Made by a program: the position numbers and the translations under genes. A stretch of 64,000 nt of DNA, taken from positions 17,381,911 through 17,445,910 of the forward strand of contig OZ034970.1 of assembly GCA_964030785.1 (NCBI GenBank), read 5' to 3'. This document shows positions 19,171-31,140 of this stretch, in pieces. The notes under the pieces were generated by a model. That model was not told the DNA's origin, did not search any database, and saw nothing but the letters and a program-made list of their open reading frames with translations. Within the stretch, counting starts at the first letter, position 1. Each line of letters opens with the position of its first letter. Origin of the DNA: Siderastrea siderea. Lineage: Eukaryota > Cnidaria > Anthozoa > Scleractinia > Rhizangiidae.

Positions 19171-20178
19171 ATGAGCTCGCGTATTTTCAAAAAGTTGTCA
19201 AAAATTTATTACAGCCCGCAAGGGTATTGGAAAGGGTTTGCAGCAATTAAGAAATTAGCCCAGGCAGCGAAAGTTTCGGAAGATGTGGCTCAAAACTGGT
19301 TGATGAAGCAAGCTCTTTGGCAGGTTTATTTACCAGCCCCACGTTACATTCCAAGACCGAAATTTGATGTTCCTGTTCCAAACAAAGTTCACCAAGCCGA
19401 TCTTCTGTATCTCCCACACGATCGCCCACCATGCTCCCGTAAAACTTTCAAATATGCCCTCACAGTGGTAGATGTGGCCTCTCGATACAAAGAGGCCGAA
19501 CCGTTGACCACAAAAGAGGCTAAAGAAGTTGCAGCTGCTCTGGAACGAATTTATAGTCGTGGTCCTTTGAAGTGGCCGAAACTGCTTCAGGTCGATCCTG
19601 GTCGTGAGTTTATGGGCGCTGTGAATCAACTGCTTTCGAAACATAATGTTGAGGTTAGACGCGGCCGTGTGGATATTCACCGTGATCAAGCTATCGTTGA
19701 AAGATTCAACCGCACCCTGGCTGAAGGACTGTTTGGACACCAATATGGGGTTGAAATGCGACTCCCAGAAGACAAAAGATCGACTGAATGGGTGGCCCGA
19801 CTGCCCGCTGTTATTTCAGCTTTGAATAAAGACGTCACTCGACTGACTGGTCAAAAACCTGTTGATGCCATCAAAAAGAAAACTGTTCCATCCAAATCCT
19901 CGACACCTTATTTGAGACCTGTTGGTGTAAACGAAAAAAAACTCCCGTCGGGTTTAAGTGTTCGCTATCTCTATCAACCTGGTGAACTTGAAGGTGGTCG
20001 GCGAAGAGCAACCGACCCAATCTGGTCTTTGAATGTTTAGGAGATTGAAAAGATTATGATAAAACCAGACGCACCGGTTATCTGTTATTTGTTTGACGGA
20101 CCAAAACGCTGGTTTGTCCGCGAAGAGCTTTTGGTTGTCCCTCCAGATACACAACTACCACCAGCAATCCAACAATGA
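19171..20178 (+). pseudogene. Polinton integrase (retroviral-type DDE), interrupted
   Basis: The protein starts at the ATG 19171. The catalytic triad is visible: D77 in HQADLLYL, D142 in QVDPGREF and E177 in AIVERFN, giving the D,D-35-E spacing. The domain cuts and joins element ends into target DNA. The frame is stopped by TAG at 20038-20040; the same frame then continues open for 45 codons to TGA at 20176-20178, with sequence like a chromodomain-type C-terminus (YLFDGPKRWFVREELLV). So the stop removes the tail but leaves the catalytic core. It converges on the polymerase gene. Confidence 0.9.
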
Positions 20179-20179
20179 A

Positions 20180-23100
20180 ACTCGATCGGTTCTGTGTGAA
20201 TGCCGTCTTCCAATACCCAGCGTTTGTCGTAGTAAGCGCTTAACCCCAACTTCTGCTGCTCGTAAGTGACAATCTGCCCGTCCGCATCCTGAAACCTCTA
20301 TTAGTTGCTATGTCCTTGCTGCCTTCCAAAGCTTTCTTGAAGCGCTGCCACATAATCTCGTTTTGCTTCTTCGACACCCCTTTTGTGCTGAACTTCTTTT
20401 TTTTTGCCCTCAGATTCGTCGACAAAATAACATTTTGAGCAGAGAGCAATCATTCTGCTGCCTTCACACTCGAGTTTAAAGGGCCCAGGGGTCCGACTGC
20501 TCCACTTGTCCCAAGCTAACCACTCTTGCTTTTTTGCCTCAAATTCTGTTTGTAGCTCTGGTTTAACGATTTCTTCCAACTTTTCTGCGCTGATTGCCAT
20601 GTAATTACTGTCTGTGTCCATCTGAATCAATTCGAAATCTCTTCTGTCAAAATACCTGTCAAGAAAGTCATAATAAAATTCAAGCATTCGAAGTTTAGCC
20701 AGTTGATATACAGCTATTCCTACCTGAAATGGTCTTCTGATTGTGATCCAAGGCTTTTGGCTTTCCAGCTCATACGCCTGCCCGATCTCGTCAAGATCAC
20801 TGAAATATGCACTTCGCAAGGCTCTGTCGACTACCTTCTCGTCTTTGGTGTAAATGGTGTTTGTTTGCCGCTCCAAGGCTTCGATGAGCTTCCCGTACCC
20901 ACTATTTCCTAACAGTTTGAATACCTCAGCCAGCAGCGCCTTGCTTTTTTCTTTATCCCCAGTTCTACGATCTTCAGTAACTTGCTCCACAAACCAAGTG
21001 AATATTTTTGTTGGTTGGTAGTCAATAGTCTGATAAACATTTGTGATCACTGCTCCATCCTCAAGATACCATCTAAGTAGTGGAGCGTATAATAATATCT
21101 TCTTTGCAGACAATGCTCCCACTAACTTCTTTCCGTCTCCGCGGTTCCGCTACGTGTGTTTAAGATAGTCAAGCATATGTTGCGGCACAGCTTTAACAGG
21201 GACCACTTTGTTGTAGAAGAACGGGCACATTTCCTCAAACTTTGGGTGTAAGTGCTCAGGAATCTCTATATCAACTTCTGCAAATCCGAACCATCTTTCT
21301 TCTTTGAGCCTTTGTGTTAGTATGGGAGCGGCGGCCTCGTTATTGTAATGCACGACCCTTCCCTTTCCACAAGGCGTGTCTCTAAGCATGGTTGACAAAT
21401 ACAAAGCATTGGCGTCGTAACCCACTATATTTTTGCAAAGACGGGGTTCCGCTATTCGATGAGACCTTATCTTCGTGACTCCAACTTCATGGTATCTTGT
21501 GAAAACAAGACTGGGGCCGCCGACAACAGCTTCTTTCAACATCTCATACGCTTCTTTGCACGGGCTGTAAAGATCCGCGCCCCTCTCAACACATCCGCGG
21601 AGTAAGTAATGTAAACTAACACCTGGGATACTGACAGCATCTTTCAAAATATCGATTCCTTTATCAGTGTAGAAAGCACGCATCTTTTTCAGAGCCTCAA
21701 GGCCGGGAGCCACATCGAGATTATTGTAGTAACGCAGCCAGTCTGCAAAAGTACACATACCCTTTTCTTTGAACAGACGCTGGCACCCTTCCCATTCATC
21801 CCGCGTGAGAACATAACCACCCTTCAGCTTCGAATACCAATCCTCATATTTCGGAAGTCCGCGAAAATCAAGTTTTTCAGGTGTGTCAAACCATTCATAC
21901 GGAAACCACGATTTTACAGTTTCTCATTCGTAGGCTTTCACCCATGTTTCATAACTTGTACCCGGACCTAAGTAGTTTATGATGTCGAGAAAGCGAAAGT
22001 TTTTAGTCAAAATGAACATAATTTTGTTTCCGTTTTTTGCAACTCTTACTTTACCAGTTGTATCAGATAAACGTTCCGCGAAATGTTCTCTGATAAGATT
22101 CAAATCATATCGCCCGGAGTTAAACCCAAGAACTGGCACCTGATTACACCATTCTTCTATTTTGAGGCGCTGCGCTTTTGTAAGCATATTCATATCTTCA
22201 GGTATGAACGCTGTTCTTAGTTGATCCCGAATGTTTTTCCCACGCCTCTCAAGTTCTTCCATAAACTTATGAACCAAATCCGCACGATCTTTTTCACAGA
22301 TGTGAGTAGGTTCTCTTTCTAAAGTGTCACCAACGCTAACAGAAATTGGAACGTGTGTATTTTCGATAGTTAACATGCCTGTTGGTTCTTTCCTCTGATT
22401 TTTATCTCCGTATGCTTCAAAGTCGTACAATATCGCCTGTGGATAACTTTGTATTTGAGTCTGTGGTGATTTGATATTTATTTCTCCTAATTCACAAGAC
22501 CATGCCTCAATCACATGGTAGCCAGCAGCTCGAAGCTTTTGTGTACGTTCAAAAGTTGCTTTAAATCTATCTTCTCGTGTTTGATCATGATGAGTAATAA
22601 TTCTATTTCGATCATAAGGATAACATTTTCGGCATCCATGCCAGTGACATCCGTGATGTTGAAAAACAGTCTTCGTTTCATGGTTGTAACCGTCTTCAGG
22701 TGCACGCTCAACCCATCTTTCACCTCCATGCCCGCAAGCAGCGTGGTGAATGCGAATTTTACGAAGTGCTGCTTCTTGTTCAAGCCAGCGAAGAGATTCT
22801 GAAGAAGATGAATGTTTTGGATAAAAAGCCTTCTCAAAAGCCTTCTCAAAAGCTGTTTGTGGTAATTCAACTTTTTCGGCCGGACATTCAATCACAGTCT
22901 TCCCTTGCGCACACGTTTGGATATGCCGTTGAAGGTTGCAAGCTTTGGTAAATCTTGAATGACAATGAACACATGCATAAATTTTTGCAAGTTTAGAAAT
23001 ATTTGTTAATTTGGCTGGAGGTTTCCTGGAGGTTTCCTTCTAAGATGCCATACCACTTCACCATCCTCCATATGTTCAGGCTCATATACACGAATACCCA

Positions 23101-24065
23101 ACCAATCTTTGAAAATTTGTTTTTTATTAAGATGTTTTTCAACCTCATCAAGTTCATCTAAAGATGTTTTTCGGCAATCTTGTGGAGTAGCTATGAGGTT
23201 AAAGAAACTCTTAGCAAGTTCCCGTGCTGCCGTTGTACTTCGATCTGGTCTTGAACCTCGGTGTACCGCAATACATCGCCAAAGACATAACTTGTCTTGG
23301 TAAGTATCAAGAGCAATCATTGGACCCGCACGCCCACGTGCACAATCACGCAGCCAGTCTGGTAATGGTCCTGTACCTAAAAGTGGCTGACGGTCAAGAA
23401 CGACCTTTACATCAACATTAAATTGGTTTTCAAACGCCCATTTTGTGTCCAGTCTATTTATGTTATCGGGGTCCAAACGTACTTTTTCCCGCTCACTCAA
23501 CCATTTCTCCGCATCAGAAAAACGTTCAAACCAAGGCGAACCTTTGTTAGTGTACATCACCATTGACGAATCTTCTTCAATGTTGCGTAGCTGATATGAA
23601 AAAATATGTCTAGTGTAAAAAGATGTGTGAACTTTCTCTCTTATTTTTGTCATAAAATCGGATGTTAAATCTCTTTCAAGATCTCGAATGAAGCGCCAAC
23701 GAATGAAACGGCGCCCTCTTACCTCTTCTCCCTCATATTCGGTATTATCATATAAATCAAGGATTTCATTCTGATAATTTGTAACATTTCGGATATTTTC
23801 TCGAGATATTGGATCAAACTTCCTCAAAATTTCTTGTTTTTCTCCCCCTTCTTTTACGAGGAGGAGCGATCGGTTGAAACGTTTTAGGAATTAAAGGTTT
23901 ACCGAAACTCTTCTCCATTTTCTCAGAAATAGGTTCATCCAATATGTTCTGAATAGTTTTTCGAACAGCAGGAGCATCCTCTGCAAGTAATTGCTCTAAA
24001 GCTTGTAACGTTGTTGGATCAAGTTCTTTCAAAAGTTCTTCAATGTTTATGTTAAGTACAGACAT
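20180..24065 (-). pseudogene. Protein-primed family B DNA polymerase, multiply interrupted
   Basis: Read leftward from the ATG at 24063-24065, the coding sequence spans about 3.9 kb. Visible motifs: a Cys/His zinc-finger-like stretch near 22940-23000, ExoI YDFEAYGD, ExoII VLGFNSGRYDLNLI, Pol A YDANALYLS, Pol B KLLGNSGYG, Pol C QMDTDS. This is the pPolB of Polintons. Damage: a frame break at about 23820; an 11-bp tandem duplication (23016-23026 and 23027-23037) that shifts the frame; TGA at 21924-21926; TAG at 21150-21152; a frame break near 20295. All catalytic residues remain, but this copy cannot make the full enzyme. Confidence 0.9.
23016..23037. repeat. 11-bp tandem duplication in the polymerase gene
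   Basis: TGGAGGTTTCC occurs twice in a row. Since 11 is not a multiple of three, the duplication shifts the polymerase reading frame and creates the stop at 23006. Frames on either side read as one protein once the two copies are counted as one. Confidence 0.85.
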
Positions 24066-24134
24066 TGCAACTTGGATATAACAAAGATTCGTGTTTATTC
24101 AATTGAAAAGAATTTTTTAAAATAATAGGAGATG

Positions 24135-24370
24135 TTTCGTTTTAATCTTTTCTTCTTTTTTATGCTGGGTGGTTTATTTCGGTTATTAAGTAGTATATCA
24201 TGAGTTTAATGAATACTACCTGATTCTCAGAGGTTTATTTTCGAATTTTAAAGCTCCCACATAATAAACAAGCGAGCAAAGGGAGCTTGTTTATTATGGT
24301 GGGGGGTTTAAAATTCGAAAATAAACCTCTGAGAATCAGGTGGTATTCATTAAACTCATGATATACTACT
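24135..24370. repeat. Polinton right terminal inverted repeat, palindromic
   Basis: Bases 24189-24370 are the 182-bp palindrome AGTAGTATATC...GATATACTACT, inverted relative to the left end. The inner part, 24135-24188, matches the left subterminal block. Here the palindrome joins the subterminal TTAATAACCG (inverted) with no intruding flank, in contrast to the left end. Confidence 0.9.
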
Positions 24371-25149
24371 ACAGTATATCGACCACCGCCGTCCAAGAAA
24401 AACAAACTTACACCGGATAAGTTCTTCAGTGAATTTTCAATACCTCTCGCAGATTTCATTGCCTCACCTCATCAGCTGCTTCTTTCAGGTGATTTTAATT
24501 TCCATGTCGACGATACTAGGAACTTAAATGCTATGAAATTTCTCGACGTAATTACGTCCGCTGATCTCAGGCAGCATGTAAATGGACCCACTCATCATTT
24601 TGGTCATACTCTTGATCTTCTTATCACGCGTTCAGATGACAAGTTAATTTCCCAAGCGAGAACTTTACCAGAGTTACTCTCAGATCATAATGTTGTTGTC
24701 TGCGACACAAATCTACCTCGTCCTCCAGCATCCTGTTTAACTGTTAGCTATCCATGACTCGTGATATCGATCTGCAGGCTTTTTTGAGTGATATGAACAA
24801 ATCTTTGCCAGACAATACTAATAACAACGACACTGGTGTTGATGAGCAAATCGATAGATATGAAAATACACTTCGTTCCCTGCTCGACAAGCTTGCCCCA
24901 CAAATAACCAGGACAATTACACTAAGACCACATACTCCCTGGTTCACGGTCGACCTGAGAGAACTGAGGCGGGAAAAAAGGCGCTGTGAGAGAAAATACC
25001 TGTCCACTCGCCTTACAGTCGACAAGTATATTTATCATGAGATTTGTCGTAAATGCAACCGTTCTCTAAAAGCATCTAAGGCCAGCTATTACAAGAAAAA
25101 GGTCGAAGCGTCGAATCAGAAGCAACTTTTCAAGTTTGTTGATAAATAA
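24371..25149 (+). pseudogene. L2/CR1-like LINE endonuclease, C-terminal part and linker
   Basis: Coding resumes directly after the Polinton with VYRPPPSKKNK, the motif that follows the break at 7471. Next come LLSGDFNFHVDD (catalytic D/N), FLDVITSADLRQHV, GHTLDLLITR and LSDHNVVV (catalytic His), which complete the AP endonuclease. The part from about 24754 is a linker rich in charged residues (LRELRREKRRCERKYL), as between endonuclease and RT in L2/CR1 elements. Small frame changes occur at about 24750 and 25149. Confidence 0.85.
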
Positions 25150-25182
25150 TTCAACATTAAATGTGCTCCAACTTTACCAAAT

Positions 25183-26763
25183 ATGACTCCCTCGAGACTC
25201 TTTGCGGAGTTTTTCGAATCCAAAATTATCAACTTGAGGCGTGACCCCTCTGTGCAACCTGTTTCAAGGAGTTCTTTAACAGGCTTCAAGCGTATTAGTG
25301 GTAATGAATTGAAAAATATCATCCTTTCTGCAAAACCTAAAACCTGCTCCCTTGATCCACTTCCGACTTGGCTTCTAAAAGGCTGCATCGATGGTCCTTA
25401 CCGACCACAACCACTATTATGAACTTGTCTCTTAAGAAAGGCTCATTTCCTTCGGAATTCAAGAAGTCGATTGTCTCGACCCACACGAACTTAGTAATTA
25501 CAGGCCTATTTCGAATCTTTCGTTCCTGTCAAAGACACTTGAAAGAATTGTCGCCTCTCAAATCGACGAATATCTCCATGACAACGGACTTTGTGCCAGA
25601 ATGCAATCGGCCTACAGGAAGTATCATAGCATGGAGACTGCATTGATTCGAGTAGTTAACGACAAACAGCGTGCTATTGATGATCAGTGCGAGTCTCTTT
25701 TGGTTTTACTCGACCTTTCCGCCGCCTTCGACACAATCGATAATGAGATCCTTCTTGAGAGATTACGATTTCGTTATGGCTTCTCTAACCTAGTTCTTCA
25801 GTGGTTCACTTCTTATCTTATTGACCGTCCTCAACGGATAGTGTTGAAGTTTTCTTCCCAGCCTCGTCATTTATTGTGCGGAGTCCCTCAAGGCTCTGTT
25901 TTAGGACGGGTGTTGTTTTCTCTCTATATTGTTCCATTGGAAGATGTAATTATGGCCCACAGTTTAAATGCAATGATGTACGCCGAGGATTCTCAGCTTT
26001 ACATTATTATGAGACAAAGCTATCGTGCTACTGCATTGGAGGATCTTACGCTTTGTATCCAAGATATCATGTCCTGGAATGTCTCTAACATGCTTAAAAT
26101 GTAACCCAAAGAACACTGAAATCATTCACTTCGCCTCGCGTTTTTCACCGACCAATCCAATTCCTTCTATCAAGGTTGGAGATTGTTCAGTTACTCCGAG
26201 TAATGAAGTTAAAGACCTTGGGGTCACAATTGACTGCCGTCTTACTTTAAAAACTCGCATCAACAATATTTGTTGCTCCGCCTCACGCTCTATTCACCAA
26301 ATTGGAAAAATTAGGAAACCTTCCATCCAGATCGGCTACGGAACGTCTTATTCATGCATTTGTTTCTTCAAAACTTGATTACTGCAACAGCATTCTTCTC
26401 GGTCTCCCCTCCTACGAGTTAGAGAAACTACAACGGTTGCAAAATACAGCCGCAAGGCTAACTGTTAGAGCAAAAGAGTCGGCTCACATCACTCCAGTTT
26501 TGGCTTCCGATGAAAGAATTATTTTTAAAATTCTCCTGGTCACGTACAAAATCCTCCATGGCTTTGCCCCAGCCTATTTAAATGGGCTGCTACCTAACTA
26601 CACGCCTCATCGTTTACTACGATCAAGTAGCTTAAACCTACCATCTATTCCAAAGACTAAAACGGTTACCTATGGTGAAAGATCCTTCTCAGTCATTGCA
26701 CCAAAGCTCTGGAATGACTTGCCCATTATACTCAGTGTTCCACAGCTGACTCTTTTAAATTAA
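25183..26763 (+). pseudogene. L2/CR1-like LINE reverse transcriptase
   Basis: RT blocks appear in order across three frames: MQSAYRKYHSMETAL, LLDLSAAFDTID (catalytic Asp), GVPQGSVLG, MMYAEDSQLYI, and thumb region DLGVTIDCRLTLKTR, then the C-terminal RLQNTAARLTV and SFSVIAPKLWNDLP. The YADD box is changed to YAED near 25979-25990, replacing a metal-binding aspartate. With frame breaks at about 25430, 25600, 26104 and 26350, this copy is dead. The 3' end is followed by a TTA microsatellite, as is common for this clade. Confidence 0.9.
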
Positions 26764-26870
26764 GATTAAAAACTTTTCTTTTTAACAGTGTCTATAGTTA
26801 GATTAGGTAAATAACTTATTGTAAAAAGCATTGAGACTTCCATACGTTGTAAAATGCGTTTTTAAGGACC

Positions 26871-26873
<3 letters not shown>

Positions 26874-26922
<49 letters not shown>
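26874..26922 (+). repeat. (TTA)n microsatellite at LINE 3' end
   Basis: About sixteen TTA units follow the LINE 3' untranslated region. Such short 3' tandem tails are typical of L2/CR1-type LINEs and mark the element end. Confidence 0.85.
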
Positions 26923-26923
<1 letters not shown>

Positions 26924-27849
26924 AGTTAAAGACATACAAACTAGGATCAAAGTTCATTCAAGTTTTTCCAGGCTATCAGGATAAAAGAGAGCAATTTTCA
27001 ATCACTAAAGGCGTCAATAGTTTTTACAGCAAAACAAAAGTAAATTGATTTCCGAAAATGCCACCTGGAAGTCTTACCTATTCTAATTATTAATATATTC
27101 TAACTTTTATTTATTTTTTTTGCGATTCCTTGTGGCATCTTTTCTTTTCTCAAACCAATAGTGTACATGTACATTACCTGACACGATGCTAAGTTTATTT
27201 CCAGTTTAATACTCTGACAACTTATCAGAAAATCATTAAATATTAATTTCAATATAGCGAATTCGCTATTTTTAACCAAACGTCCCCCCAAAAAACTTGA
27301 CTTGTCAGTTAACCATGCCACCTCTATTTCATACCCGTATAATTTTTAATCTAAGGCACGATCCCAATACTTTTACTCCAAAATAACGCTTAACTCAAGT
27401 GTTTAATTAATACGAATAGAAAGTACATTGACTTTCGTGTTTTTGAACCTTCCGAATCACTTTGTCGGTTTTCGGCCCCCATTTTCACTCCTGCGGAACT
27501 GATTTCGCGATGCGGTGGCGTCACTTTCCTCTGTGTCATGTGATATGACCGTAAGTTTATTCACACATCCAAAGTCACGTGTTATGCGATGCACAAGTTG
27601 TTCTTTCTTTCAAAATAAATGCAATCACCTTGAGGATACGAGCAGAATGGTTCTATTTTACATGTTCAAAATGTGGAAGTCAATTCAATCGTTCAGTTTC
27701 AAGCCATCTATGAACTGCCTTGATCCAGCGATCGATCACATGCAAACATTGCGGTTTGCATTGGTGTATTTTTGTACCACCTGTCCTTCTTTTAATATTT
27801 TAACTTATTACATTAACCTTAAGTTCTTTAATGTTCTAGTTTTTCATTT
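26923..27849. other. No gene recognised
   Basis: A 151-codon frame (27515-27970) and a minus-strand 73-codon frame (27100-27321) have no recognisable domain and low-complexity ends. No RNA gene or structured repeat was seen. Confidence 0.45.
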
Positions 27850-28915
27850 ATTTATTTGCAATCACACGACAACAATGACAACCACAACAACAAAATACAA
27901 AAGGGAAAAAAAAGGAAAGAAAACAAGGAAAAATAGTGCACAACCTGCAAGGTTTACACTAAGAAATTAATCATATAACTTACAATACAATGGAGTATCA
28001 ATTATTTACACAACATTACGTACATAAGTTTTCTTACAATAATATTGCCTACAAATCTTACATTGCGGTATGTTGACTTATTATTTTTTTTGCAGTAGTC
28101 TTACCTGATGTCACTTACAATGTTACATTCTAGTCTTAACACAATTGTGCTTTCAATAATATTACTTAGAAAAAAATAATAACGAGAAGGAACAGACAAG
28201 AGGGAGAAGCTGATATGAGAGGATTTGTTGACAAAGTATCAAGAAAGAGAGAGCTCGGTTTTAAATTGAAATCTCAATTTTCCATTTAATTTTTAATTTA
28301 TTTATAAATTAAGAACATCCAGGATTGATCTCACTACTTTTACAACTATATATGTAATTTTTTATTAGCAAGACGAGTAGATCTAGTTGACGTCTAAGGT
28401 TGACGTTTATAGAAGGAGAGGGGTAGTTCTGGTATAGAAATTGCTCAGTTGACAAATTTATATACGTTCTATTGATTGCATTTAACAACGATAAAATTTC
28501 GTGATAAAATTTAACATTGATAGGACATTCTAAAAAGGTGTGTTCCAATGAGTCGGAATTTTTACACTGAGCGCAAATGTCATTTCTGATTTTGAATCTC
28601 TTGAGTTCTTTATTAGTTACTAAAATTCTATGAAGAAATATAAAACCAAATTCTCTTAACTTGTTGTCAGCGGTCGTTTGATAGATTGTGTTGAATATCT
28701 GTTTCCAACTATGGGCAAAGTTGGGAAAAAGTCTGGTCCAACTTTTCACAGCGGTAGGTTCTTTAATACTGTTTTCCTGAAATAAATTGTAATTGTCTTT
28801 GCACCTCAGTTTGGTTAAATAGAGTGCTTTATTTTCGGACAGATAGAATACGTCCCCTTCATTAATTATATCCCAGTTGGTTATCGGTTGTCTGAGTACT
28901 TCATTTCTGGAACAA
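27850..28915 (-). pseudogene. L1-like LINE, 3' fragment
   Basis: Minus-strand translation below 28915 gives IKEPTAVKSWTRLFPNFAHSW, a long helical region, then the Cys-box CAQCKNSDSLEHTFLECP (C-x2-C...H...C) typical of the L1-type ORF2 C-terminus. The coding stops at 28309. The AT-rich stretch to about 27850 would be its 3' untranslated region. The piece is truncated on its 5' side at about 28915, where it abuts an unrelated minus-strand protein fragment, so this looks like a 5'-truncated insertion. Confidence 0.7.
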
Positions 28916-31140
28916 ACTGGCATAATGGTACTAGAAAAGGCCATAAGCAGCACAAACACATCGGTATCTTCTGAGCTGACCACCACTGCGTCATAACCAC
29001 CTTGCACGTAGCAGTAGACGAGTGACAGCCTCCTTTGGCAGCTGCATAATTCGGCCACTTTCACTGTTCTGTCTCCAGAAATCCTTCAGCATTTCTCCTC
29101 AGACGTGACATACAGCTCTTTTCTATTTCGCTGAATTCTCTGGACGTACTGCTCAGTTTGCCATTCCTCGATCAGAAACCTTATCAAGTTTGTTTTGTTC
29201 TTCACCTGGCTCAGGAATTTCTTCTATTGTTTAATCAGCTGTGGGGCGGTTATGTTCACTACTTCCACTCCAGGCACTTCCCCTCGCATGCTTCTTTCTG
29301 TATTCTTAATGGGATTTTCCTTACAGGAAACGAAGTTGATCCTGCTGCTATCTAAGCCTTCAAGTAAGACCATTGCCTTCAAGGAGGATGCCAGGCTTCC
29401 AAAGTTGATCTGGGTGCTTTCGACACTCACTTTCTGTATGAGAGCCATCCCTTCAAAAACCGTAGCTGAGTTATTTGGTGACCCGTCAGCTAGCTGGACA
29501 TTCTTTCGCAGTTAAGAAGCCAATGCCGCCTTGTTGTTCTTCCGAGGAAAATCCTCTGCTGTCGACAATGCCGAAGGCATAGGACCAAGGCTATGTTGCA
29601 GCTTGTCCTTAACTTCAATCTTCCGACTTTGTCCCGTAATCATCATTCTCCCGAAAAGAGATCTGTCGGCCTTGAGTATCGTGGTTCTTTGCTGAGTCGA
29701 GAGTGTTTTCTTCTTGCTCAGTGACATAAACATCTTCAGTTTTTTCAACTTTACAGGATCGTAAAACTTCTTCTTGGGAGGGGAGCTTTGAAGCCTTTCT
29801 TCCTTGAATTGCTGGAATTTTTGTGCTCAAACCCACAGGTGTGAAGTAAGTGATATGGCATATCTACAGGAGCATCTTTCGCTGTCGAGATGCTGTTGAG
29901 GTCTTGGTTTCCTACGAATGGATTATGCCAGCTCTCGATGAGGGCTTCAACTGCCAATACTTGCTCTTCATCTTTAGGCATTCTCGGTAATTGCATCCCA
30001 TCGTGGTGAAATTGAGGTCACTTTGCTTGTACTAAACTCCTCAACTGATCGAGAAAAGAACACCTGTAAAATCTATTTACAGCGCCGGTCTTCAAGCTGA
30101 ATCTGGTCATGATCCCTGTCGTCGTTGTGTCTTTGTTGACAGTTACGTCCATGGTGTGATCCACGAGAATCCTCCCAAACGGAATCTCGCCGGCTAGCTG
30201 CACAGAAAAAATGACCTTCCATAAAATATCTATGTACATCACGATTATCCACTGGAAGGTTCTCCATTCGTGCGTAGTACACCAGATATCTTGCATAATT
30301 GAACTTGTCGTATCCAAGGAACCATGGGATCATATGATGAACTGCAAAGAGATGTAGCAACCAGTTACCTTCTTGCAGTAAGGCCTGGTATACGCGCTTG
30401 TGAACTTAAACTGTACATCTCCTCCGAGGACGCCTGAGACTGAACCTTCCGCGATAGAAGGTTGAAAATTGTATGAAAAGTTCCCAGCCTGAGAAGAACT
30501 TCAGCGTAGGGATCTTTGTGCTTCCAGGCGACCTTGCAAGCTTTGGCGTAAAGTGCTTGGTCCAAGAAACCACAATCTCAGGTAGATTTAAGATCTTCAT
30601 GATACCCTCTGACTGATGCAAGATCTAATTGACTGTGGATAGCTGAGTCACGGGAGCATTTATTGTAGGAAGATACCCAACAACATCTTGCACAAGCGGT
30701 TCATGGCTATGAAACTTGATGTTAAAGCCTGTCCAGCTTGGGATCCGCTGATTGTCTCCTTTAACCAGTCTTGCAACAAGCCAAAGTAGGTCCTTTCTTA
30801 TAGAAATCTGTTCCTGGCCACCATAATCAATCGTAGTTGTTCTGAGGGGCTGTGGTCCTACCCTGTCTCCTGGGATGTATGCGGCTAGAGGCTGAACTTC
30901 CTGCATGACGGTCCTCTGCTTTCGTTTGCTTAGAAGTGGAGGCTGTATACTGGGGAGTTATGGTCCATATACCTTGGGTTAGAGAGGAATTCCATTAACA
31001 CGGTAAGTGGTTCTCTCTCCTGTAAGTGTCTCCTCTGACCTGTCGATGCTATCCTCCGCCAGGTTGGGGAACACGTTAGGTTGAATAGTCCCTGGAAGAA
31101 CCACCTTCTGATTTAAGTTGGCTTCTCTAGGCACAAACCT
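28916..31140 (-). pseudogene. Decayed protein of an unnamed invertebrate mobile-element family
   Basis: In order on the minus strand the remnants read LPGTIQPNVFPNLAEDSIDR and EETLTGERTTYRVNGI (31140-30980), RIPSWTGFNIKFHS with VGYLPTINAPVTQLSTVN (30750-30625), ALYAKACKVAWK and ELFIQFSTF (30560-30460), MIPWFLGYDKFNYARYL with FGRILVDHTMDVTVNKDTT (30330-30110), and VVVSSEDTDVFVLLMAF (near 28990-28940). This order matches a large protein seen repeatedly in invertebrate genomes, which I know only as an uncharacterised, mobile-element-associated family. The last motif resembles a nuclease-type acidic loop. At least six frame breaks are present. Confidence 0.55.

Larger units (their letters stand above)
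7472..24370. mobile_element. Polinton/Maverick element (16.9 kb)
   Basis: The element starts AGTAGTATATCATG and ends CATGATATACTACT, the AG...CT termini usual for Polintons, with inverted repeats of about 235-260 bp. It encodes the Polinton hallmark set: double-jelly-roll major capsid, penton-like minor capsid, FtsK-type packaging ATPase, adenain-like protease, retroviral-type integrase and protein-primed family B DNA polymerase. It sits inside an L2/CR1-like LINE endonuclease whose two halves flank it. The flanks give an imperfect 6-bp target duplication (ACAATA/ACAGTA, offset by one base from the element end). Several genes carry stops or frame breaks, so this copy is probably no longer autonomous. 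Confidence 0.93.

Noticed and set aside
27515..27970. 151-codon plus-strand frame
   Set aside because: Low-complexity end, no known motif, and overlap with the AT-rich 3' region of an L1-like fragment.
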